From positions 1 to 5,936 of the forward strand of contig JAEZKH010000263.1 in assembly GCA_023415515.1 (NCBI GenBank): a stretch of 5,936 bases of DNA. The letters run 5' to 3'. Shown piece by piece: positions 1 to 5,936 of the stretch. The notes below the pieces were generated by a model that had not been told where the DNA came from, did no database searches, and saw only the letters and a program-made list of their open reading frames with translations. Every line of letters starts with the position of its first letter. Positions within the stretch are counted from its first letter, which is position 1. Source of the DNA: Actinomycetes bacterium. GTDB lineage: Bacteria > Actinomycetota > Actinomycetes > Mycobacteriales > Mycobacteriaceae. The position numbers were made by a program, and so were the translations under genes.

Positions 1-1
1 C

Positions 2-826
2 ATGAGATCCGAACTGTCCACCGAGCGCCTCCACCGCAGGCTCGGCGGCGAAGCCGACGCGGAATCGGGGCCCGGCGACGAGGAGGACAACTCTGACGCC
101 GCACTGTCGCGCTGGCTGCCCGACACGGATGCCGCGGCATCACCCGGTTGGCTGGCGGCGGCACGCGCCGACCCGGGCCGCGCGGGTGCGATCGCACTGG
201 GTGTGGTCGGGCTGGTAGCGGTCCTTGTCACCGTGTTCACCCTGGTCCGGGACAAGACTCCACCGGTGGTGTCGGCGAAGTTGCCGCCGGTGGAGATGGT
301 TTCGACGGCCCAGCCGACCCCGGCCGGTCCGACGCCCGAAGGGCCGGTCATCGTGAGCGTCGTCGGACTCGTGCACAAGCCGGGGCTCGTGACGCTGTCG
401 TCGGGTGCGCGCATCGCCGACGCGCTCAACGCCGCAGGCGGTGCGCTCGACGGCGCGGACCTGATCGGGTTGAACATGGCTCGTCGTGTCGCAGACGGCG
501 AGCAGATCATCGTCGGCATCGCCGCGCCGCCGGGGGAGCCGACGACGATGGGCAGCTCGGTGGCGTCGCAGCCGACGACGGCCGCCCCGTCGTCGGGCGA
601 GCCGCAAACCGGGGGAAGCGCGGCGGCGACGACGGGCGCCATCGATCTGAACTCCGCGACAGAGGAGCAACTCGACGCTCTGCCGGGGGTCGGCCCGGTG
701 ACCGCGGCCGCCATCGTCGCGTGGCGCACCGCAAACGGATCGTTCACCAGCGTCGAGCAACTCGGCGAGGTCGACGGTATCGGCCCGGCGCGGTTGGAGA
801 AGCTACGCCCTCAGGTCCATGTGTGA
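2..826 (+). CDS. comEA: ComEA-like DNA-binding protein (SLBB + helix-hairpin-helix)
   Basis: A 274-aa protein expected to bind double-stranded DNA at the outer face of the membrane and pass it to the ComEC channel. Seen in the sequence: an acidic, probably cytoplasmic N-terminus (about 1-58); one membrane segment at about 61-82 (AGAIALGVVGLVAVLVTVF); a Pro/Thr-rich stretch; an SLBB-type domain at about 115-172 (VSVVGLVHKPGLVTL, then ADALNAAGGAL); a Ser/Thr/Pro/Ala linker at 173-212; and a C-terminal tandem helix-hairpin-helix at 213-274. The HhH starts IDLNSATEEQLDALPGVGP, with hairpin glycines in GVGP (229-232) and GIGP (259-262). This order is the standard ComEA architecture. The ATG lies at the window edge, so a longer N-terminus cannot be excluded. 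The stop overlaps the comEC GTG by 4 nt, implying co-expression. The family call is firm; a transformation role in this organism is inference. Confidence 0.93.
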   Translation: MRSELSTERLHRRLGGEADAESGPGDEEDNSDAALSRWLPDTDAAASPGWLAAARADPGRAGAIALGVVGLVAVLVTVFTLVRDKTPPVVSAKLPPVEMVSTAQPTPAGPTPEGPVIVSVVGLVHKPGLVTLSSGARIADALNAAGGALDGADLIGLNMARRVADGEQIIVGIAAPPGEPTTMGSSVASQPTTAAPSSGEPQTGGSAAATTGAIDLNSATEEQLDALPGVGPVTAAAIVAWRTANGSFTSVEQLGEVDGIGPARLEKLRPQVHV

Positions 827-2325
827 GAACGGTCGACGGTTGCGAGGTCCACCTCGACCTTCGTCTCGTACCCGCGGCGCTCACGAGCTGGGCGGTCACG
901 GCGGCGGGGATTGTGTGGTCGACGACCGGGGCGCTCGCGGTGACCGTGGCGGTGAGCGCCGCAGCGGGTGCGGCCTGGTGGCGGGGCACCAGAGCGCGGC
1001 CGCCACAAGCACGCCGGCTCATGACCGGGGCGGGGGTGATGGCGATCGCGGGGACAGCGCTGGGTTTCGCCGCCGCCATAGTGCTTCGCGTCGAGCAGGT
1101 CGACGGCCATGCGCTCGCCGCGCGGTACGGCGGTGTTGGCACCGCGGTGGTCACACCGAGCGAGACACCGCGGGTCGTTGGCGGCGGCAGGCTGATGTTC
1201 CGCGGCTCGCTGCTGGCCTTCGATGCCGACGAAATGTCAGGCCGCGTCGTGGTTTTCGCGTCGGCGACAGCTTTCGCCGAGTTGGCAGCGGGCCAGCCCG
1301 CAGCGTTCGACGCGCGGATCTCGCGGCCACGGAGACGCGATCTCACCGTCGCCACCCTTTCGGCGACGGGGACGCCGCGGTTCGGTGAGGCGGCGCTGAT
1401 CCAGCGGGCGGGGCAGCGGGTCCGCGAGGCGTTCGCGGCAACGGCCCGCACGGCGCTGCCCCCAGATCAAGCGGCGATGCTTCCCGCTCTGGTTCTCGGT
1501 GACACGTCGGCGCTGTCACGCGAAACCATCGCCCAGTTCCGCGCGTCCGGACTGACGCATCTGACCGCGGTGTCCGGCGCGAATGTGACGATCGTGTGCG
1601 GGTCGGTTCTCCTCACGGCGGGGCTGGTCGGCCCGCGCGTCGCGGTCGCGCTTGCGGCGGCGGCGTTGGCGGGCTTCGTCGTCGTGGTGCAGCCGTCGGC
1701 GAGTGTGCTCCGGGCAGCGGTGATGGCCGCCATCACGCTGCTGGCGCTGGTGACGCACCGTCGCAGACAGGCGATTCCGGCACTCTCGGCCGCCGTCGTC
1801 GCGCTGATGATCGCCGCGCCGGAACTCGCGGTCGACGTCGGCTTCGCGCTCTCGGTGTCGGCGACGGCTGCGCTGGTCGTCATCGCGCCCGCGTGGTCGC
1901 AGCGCCTGGTCGGCGGGGGATGGCCCAAACCGTTGGCCGACGCCGTGAGCGTTGCCGCCGCAGCCCAAGTCGTGACCGCGCCGTTGGTCGCGGCCATCTC
2001 CGGCACGTTCAGCGTGGTCGCCGTGCTGGCCAACCTCGCGGCCGCCGTGGTCGTCGCGCCGATCACCGTCCTTGGCACCGCCGGCGCCGCGCTTGCCATG
2101 ATCTGGCCGTCAGGTGCGGACCTGTTGATCCGGTTCACCGGGCCCGAACTGTGGTGGCTCGGCAACGTCGCGCGGCTGTCGGCGTCTGTTCCCGGCGCAT
2201 CGGTGCCTGTGCCCGCGGGCGCACTCGGCGCCGTCGTCGTCGCCGCGCCCGCAATCGCGATCGCGGTGCTCACGGGATGGCGCCGACGCCGCCTGTCGTC
2301 GCGGCATGACACGATCGGGGCATGA
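823..2325 (+). CDS. comEC: ComEC/Rec2-family DNA-uptake channel, short form without metallo-beta-lactamase domain
   Basis: A 500-aa polytopic membrane protein of the ComEC/Rec2 family, which carries single-stranded DNA into the cytoplasm in competent bacteria. The N-terminal part has hydrophobic segments at about 18-50 and 67-90, then a soluble OB-like region (about 100-185). The Competence domain follows from about 215 to 485, with several membrane helices. Its signatures are ALVLGDTSAL (222-231), GLTHLTAVSGANV (243-255), PSASVLRAAVMAAI (291-304) and DVGFALSVSATAAL (338-351). The protein ends in an Arg-rich tail directly after the last helix, so the C-terminal metallo-beta-lactamase nuclease domain of Bacillus-type ComEC (about 750 aa) is absent. 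The frame stays open upstream to 148, but that part is a GC-rich shadow of comEA. GTG 823, overlapping the comEA stop as GTGA, is the best start and needs no clear Shine-Dalgarno if translation is coupled. The stop overlaps holA by 4 nt. Confidence 0.9.
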   Translation: MRTVDGCEVHLDLRLVPAALTSWAVTAAGIVWSTTGALAVTVAVSAAAGAAWWRGTRARPPQARRLMTGAGVMAIAGTALGFAAAIVLRVEQVDGHALAARYGGVGTAVVTPSETPRVVGGGRLMFRGSLLAFDADEMSGRVVVFASATAFAELAAGQPAAFDARISRPRRRDLTVATLSATGTPRFGEAALIQRAGQRVREAFAATARTALPPDQAAMLPALVLGDTSALSRETIAQFRASGLTHLTAVSGANVTIVCGSVLLTAGLVGPRVAVALAAAALAGFVVVVQPSASVLRAAVMAAITLLALVTHRRRQAIPALSAAVVALMIAAPELAVDVGFALSVSATAALVVIAPAWSQRLVGGGWPKPLADAVSVAAAAQVVTAPLVAAISGTFSVVAVLANLAAAVVVAPITVLGTAGAALAMIWPSGADLLIRFTGPELWWLGNVARLSASVPGASVPVPAGALGAVVVAAPAIAIAVLTGWRRRRLSSRHDTIGA

Positions 2326-3284
2326 GCGAATCGGTGCCCGGCTTGCATCTGGTCCTCGGGGATGAGGAACTTCTCGTCGAGCGCGCCGTCGCCGCCGTTC
2401 TCCGGTCGGCACGCAAGCAGGCGGGAACCGTCGATGTCCCGGTGAACCGGATGCGTGCAGGCGAGGTCAGCACGTCCGAACTCGCCGAACTGCTGAGCCC
2501 GTCGCTCTTCGCCGACCAGCGGGTCGTCGTGCTGGAGTCCGCCGCCGAAGCCGGCAAGGAGGCGGCGGCGCTGATCGAGACCGCGGCCGCCGATCTGCCT
2601 GACGGCACGCTGCTGATCGTCGTGCACTCCGGTGGGGGCCGCGCCAAGGCGCTGGCGGGGCAATTGAAAAGCCTCGGCGCCACTGTGCACGCCTGCGCCA
2701 AGATCACCAAGGCGGCAGAGCGCGCCGACTTCGTGCGCCGCGAGTTCAAGGCGCTGAAGGTCAAAGTCGCCGACGACACGGTCACCGCACTGCTCGACGC
2801 GGTCGGCTCGGACATCAGGGAGCTCGCCGCGGTCTGTTCGCAACTGGTCGCAGACACCGGCGGCGCGGTGGATGCGGGCGCCGTTCGGCGCTACTACAGC
2901 GGCAAGGCCGAGGTGAAGGGATTCGACATCGCCGACAAGGCGGTGGTCGGAGACGTCGCCGGTGCTGCCGAAGCGCTGCGGTGGGCGATGATGAGCGGCG
3001 AGCCGCAGGTGGTGCTCGCCGACGCACTCGCCGAGGCCGTGCACACGATCGCCAGGGTCGGACCGCTCTCCGGTGATCCCTACCGGCTCGCCTCAGAGCT
3101 GGGTATGCCGCCGTGGCGGGTGCAGAAGGCGCAGAAGCAGGCCCGTCGGTGGTCGCGGGAATCGGTCGCGACGGCCATGCAGTTGGTGGCCGCGCTCAAT
3201 GCCGATGTGAAGGGTGCAGCGGCAGACGCCGACTACGCGCTGGAAGCGGCGGTACGGAAGGTGGCGGAACTGGTCAGCGAGTGA
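2322..3284 (+). CDS. holA: DNA polymerase III subunit delta
   Basis: A 320-aa protein recognised as the delta subunit of the clamp-loader complex, which opens the beta sliding clamp so it can be loaded on primed DNA. Family landmarks are the N-terminal LHLVLGDEELLVERAV segment (8-23, the usual 'lllGdE' opening), SLFADQRVVVLE (61-72), LLIVVHSGGGRAKAL (97-111), the helix GSDIRELAAVCSQLV (162-176) and FDIADKAVVGD (201-211). A C-terminal helical collar follows from about 210, ending DVKGAAADADYALEAAVRKV (295-314). No Walker A motif is seen, as expected for delta, which lacks ATPase activity. The length fits the family (about 310-340 aa). ATG 2322 overlaps the comEC stop as ATGA, with a GGGG run (2317-2320) just upstream, so translation is probably coupled to comEC. 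This gene commonly follows comEA/comEC in bacteria. It converges on rpsT, 24 nt away. Confidence 0.94.
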   Translation: MSESVPGLHLVLGDEELLVERAVAAVLRSARKQAGTVDVPVNRMRAGEVSTSELAELLSPSLFADQRVVVLESAAEAGKEAAALIETAAADLPDGTLLIVVHSGGGRAKALAGQLKSLGATVHACAKITKAAERADFVRREFKALKVKVADDTVTALLDAVGSDIRELAAVCSQLVADTGGAVDAGAVRRYYSGKAEVKGFDIADKAVVGDVAGAAEALRWAMMSGEPQVVLADALAEAVHTIARVGPLSGDPYRLASELGMPPWRVQKAQKQARRWSRESVATAMQLVAALNADVKGAAADADYALEAAVRKVAELVSE

Positions 3285-3292
3285 CCAGCCGC

Positions 3293-3310
3293 GAACCGGC
3301 CATCCGGCTC
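3293..3310. terminator. Weak hairpin between convergent holA and rpsT
   Basis: An imperfect inverted repeat (GAACCGG, loop CCAT, CCGGCTC) has seven positions with one internal A:C mismatch. It lies in the 24-nt gap between the holA stop and the rpsT stop and overlaps the last bases of rpsT. Its position between convergent genes suits a bidirectional terminator, but there is no T-tract on either side and the stem is short. The 4-bp CCGG core is common by chance in DNA this GC-rich. The call is tentative. Confidence 0.2.
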
Positions 3311-3569
3311 AGAGCTTGTTGAAGGCGCGCGTCAGCGCGGACTTCTTGTTGGCCGCCTGATTCTTGTGGATGACGCCCTTGCTCGCGGCCTTGTCCAGCT
3401 TGCGGGTGGTCGAGACGAGCAGCGCGCCTGCGGTGTCCTTGTCGCCGGCCTCGGCGGCCTCACGGAACGAGCGGATGGCCGTGCGCAGCGACGACTTCAC
3501 CGACTGGTTGCGCAGTCGGGCGACCTCGTTGGTCTTGATGCGCTTTACCTTCGACTTGATATTGGCCAC
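3309..3569 (-). CDS. rpsT: 30S ribosomal protein S20
   Basis: An 86-aa basic protein that is clearly bS20, a primary 16S rRNA-binding protein of the small subunit. Landmarks are the N-terminal MANIKSKVKRIKTNE, SVKSSLRTAIRSFREA (23-38), and the C-terminal signature KLDKAASKGVIHKNQAANKK (57-76) ending SALTRAFNKL. The length matches the family (about 86-90 aa). The start is GTG at 3567-3569. An in-frame TAG lies two codons upstream (3573-3575), so no longer form is possible, and a GAAGGA Shine-Dalgarno lies 8 nt before it. The gene is a single-gene unit, convergent with holA and divergent from the ATP-grasp gene. It is preceded by its own promoter-like elements and a leader hairpin. S20 is autoregulated in some bacteria, so leader control here is possible but not shown. 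Confidence 0.97.
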   Translation of the reverse strand: MANIKSKVKRIKTNEVARLRNQSVKSSLRTAIRSFREAAEAGDKDTAGALLVSTTRKLDKAASKGVIHKNQAANKKSALTRAFNKL

Positions 3570-3577
3570 GCGCTAGT

Positions 3578-3583
3578 TCCTTC
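3578..3583 (-). promoter_or_regulatory. Shine-Dalgarno of rpsT
   Basis: On the minus strand GAAGGA is followed by 8 nt (ACTAGCGC) and then the GTG start. This is a near-ideal ribosome-binding site. Together with the in-frame TAG between it and the GTG, it fixes the non-ATG start of rpsT. Confidence 0.85.
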
Positions 3584-3610
3584 GTAAATCTGGATGTCGG
3601 GGTTTGCAAA

Positions 3611-3646
3611 AGCTCTCGGGCGCCCGTCGCGCGGGCAGCGAGAGTT
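3611..3646 (-). promoter_or_regulatory. Two-tier hairpin in the rpsT 5' leader
   Basis: Read on the minus strand, CTCTCG (3644-3639) pairs with CGAGAG (3618-3613). Inside it GCCCG (3636-3632) pairs with CGGGC (3626-3622), closing a 5-nt loop (CGCGA). The two stems, 11 bp in total, are separated by a small asymmetric internal loop (CU opposite GCC). The 3' arm is followed by C and TTTT (3611-3608). One further A-T pair (3646/3611) and a G-T wobble (3645/3612) can extend the base. It lies between the candidate rpsT promoter and its Shine-Dalgarno. It could act as an attenuator, an S20-binding leader structure or a 5' stabilising stem. The short T-run makes a strong terminator unlikely. The structure is visible; its function is inference. 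Confidence 0.5.
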
Positions 3647-3647
3647 C

Positions 3648-3677
3648 AGATTACCAGCGCAGCGGGTAAATGCCCAA
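3648..3677 (-). promoter_or_regulatory. Candidate sigma70-type promoter of rpsT
   Basis: On the minus strand TAATCT (3653-3648) fits the TANNNT -10 consensus of actinobacterial housekeeping promoters. TTGGGC (3677-3672) is a partial -35 match with an 18-bp spacer. TAATCT is AT-rich against a very GC-rich background and is correctly placed for a roughly 70-nt leader. The expected start point (about 3641) would fall inside the outer arm of the leader hairpin, so either the promoter or the full hairpin may be slightly misassigned. Confidence 0.45.
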
Positions 3678-3751
3678 AGTGGCCGACAAAGAGAAGCCGC
3701 TGGCCTGCGGTAACGGGGCGGGTGCGGCACCATTGCAACGATGAGCCTCCG

Positions 3752-3802
3752 GACACCGCGCACGCGAGGAGCAGAAACGACACCGCGCACGCGAGGAGCA
3801 GA
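3752..3802 (+). repeat. 27-bp-period tandem duplication upstream of the ATP-grasp gene
   Basis: A 24-nt unit is present at 3752-3775 and again, identically, at 3779-3802, separated by 3 nt (period 27). Each unit contains GCGAGGAGCAGA, so the Shine-Dalgarno-like GAGGAG exists twice (3766-3771 and 3793-3798). Only the second copy is followed by CATG and thus a start codon; the first is followed by AACG. The period is a multiple of three, so in the frame of the downstream gene it would read as a 9-residue repeat (TPRTRGA plus E or D) if translation began at ATG 3741. It looks like a recent slippage duplication of the ribosome-binding region. Confidence 0.9.
3793..3798 (+). promoter_or_regulatory. 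Shine-Dalgarno deciding the start of the ATP-grasp gene
   Basis: GAGGAG lies 5 nt before ATG 3804. The alternative in-frame ATG at 3741 has no purine-rich site upstream (GGCACCATTGCAACG). Initiation at 3804 is therefore favoured over the 21-residue-longer form. Confidence 0.7.
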
Positions 3803-3803
3803 C

Positions 3804-5482
<1,679 letters not shown>

Positions 5483-5483
<1 letters not shown>

Positions 5484-5936
5484 TGCTGGCCCGCAACGCC
5501 GAATCGCTGTACTGGATCGGCCGTTACGTCGAGCGAGCCGACGACACCGCCCGCATCCTCGATGTCACCGTGCACCAGTTGCTCGAGGACTCCAGTGTCG
5601 ACCCCGACCAGGCGTCACGCACGCTGCTCCGGGTCTTGGGCATCGAGCCGCCCGACAAGCAACTCGACGTGTGGTCGCTGACCGACATCGTTGCGTTCAG
5701 TCGTGACACCCACGGTGGCTCCATCGTCGACTCCATCTCGGCCGCGCGCGAGAATGCAAGGGGCGCACGCGAAGTCACGTCCACCGAGATCTGGGAATGT
5801 CTCAATTCCACGTACAACGCGTTGGCTGACCGCGAGCGCGCCGCCAAGCGGCTCGGCCCGGCGGAGTTTCTCTCCTACGTCGAGCGGCGTGCTGCGATGT
5901 TCGCCGGGTTGGCCGACTCCACCCTGTCGCGCGACG
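5483..5936 (+). CDS. Alpha-E domain protein (DUF403, COG2307 type), 3'-truncated by the window
   Basis: The first 151 codons of an open frame that runs off the right edge; full-length relatives are about 300-330 aa. The start MLARNAESLYWIGRYVERADDTAR, with LARNAESLYWIGRY (2-15) and ERADDTAR (17-24), is the hallmark of the alpha-helical alpha-E family. So is the later block SISAARENARGAREVTSTE followed by IWECLN (about 84-108). The protein is all-helical with no signal peptide or membrane segment visible. ATG 5483 overlaps the preceding stop as TGATG, so it is almost certainly co-translated with the ATP-grasp gene, its usual genomic partner. In many genomes, including M. tuberculosis as I recall, a transglutaminase-like protease gene follows; this cannot be seen here. 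Molecular function is unknown; a role with the ATP-grasp enzyme in making or modifying a peptide is inferred from context. Confidence 0.9.

Noticed and set aside
148..822. Upstream extension of the comEC frame, open for 225 codons through comEA
   Set aside because: The translation is Arg/Gly-rich with no domain resemblance, while the overlapping comEA frame has clear SLBB and HhH domains. High-GC DNA often leaves such frames open.
1467..3044. 525-codon open frame on the minus strand opposite comEC and holA
   Set aside because: Long antisense frames are expected opposite GC-rich codons. The translation has no recognisable motif, and both plus-strand genes are confidently identified.
3664..3675. 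Imperfect palindrome GGGTAAATGCCC at the rpsT promoter as a possible operator
   Set aside because: Only the outer GGG/CCC and one inner A/T pair are symmetric. It is too short and imperfect to support an operator call.
3691..3710. Small inverted repeat CCGC-TGGCCT-GCGG in the divergent region
   Set aside because: A 4-bp stem of G/C bases is expected by chance at this base composition.
3741..3803. N-terminal 21-residue extension of the ATP-grasp protein from ATG 3741
   Set aside because: It has no ribosome-binding site and encodes only Arg-rich repeated residues, whereas ATG 3804 has GAGGAG at good spacing. It is kept as an alternative, not the preferred start.

Overview
The window looks like chromosomal DNA of a high-GC actinomycete, most probably a Mycobacterium (fast-grower / Mycolicibacterium type). 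This rests on very high GC with strong third-position GC bias, GTG starts, tight ATGA/GTGA/TGATG gene overlaps, and a gene order that, from memory, matches the M. tuberculosis Rv2415c to Rv2410c neighbourhood (comEA, comEC, holA, rpsT, circularly permuted ATP-grasp protein, alpha-E protein). No database comparison was run. There are no mobile elements, tRNA/rRNA genes or CRISPR arrays, and the DNA is almost fully coding.

Layout. (1) Positions 2-3284, + strand: a compact three-gene cluster. comEA encodes a membrane-anchored DNA-binding SLBB/HhH protein. comEC encodes a DNA-channel protein of 500 aa without the C-terminal metallo-beta-lactamase domain. holA encodes the DNA polymerase III delta subunit. 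Both junctions overlap by 4 nt (GTGA, ATGA), so the three are probably co-transcribed and translationally coupled. (2) Positions 3309-3569, - strand: rpsT (ribosomal protein S20), convergent with holA (24-nt gap). It has a strong Shine-Dalgarno, a plausible promoter, and a long hairpin in its leader. (3) Positions 3570-3803: the divergent intergenic region. It holds the rpsT control signals and a 27-bp tandem duplication that copies the Shine-Dalgarno of the next gene. (4) Positions 3804-5483, + strand: a circularly permuted ATP-grasp protein with an unusual glutamine-rich tail. (5) Position 5483 to the end, + strand: an alpha-E (DUF403) protein overlapping the previous gene by one base and cut by the window edge.

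How the genes work together. ComEA and ComEC are the DNA receptor and membrane channel of the classical uptake pathway, although natural transformation is not an established trait of mycobacteria. HolA loads the beta clamp during replication and is expected to be essential, so its coupling to comEC may help keep the cluster. The ATP-grasp/alpha-E pair is a widely conserved but biochemically uncharacterised module. Comparative genomics has predicted a role in peptide or amide-bond synthesis, usually with a transglutaminase-like gene that would lie just beyond the right edge. That pair is the most plausible under-described system here. The rpsT leader hairpin, the duplicated ribosome-binding region and the polyglutamine tail are the main unexplained local structures.
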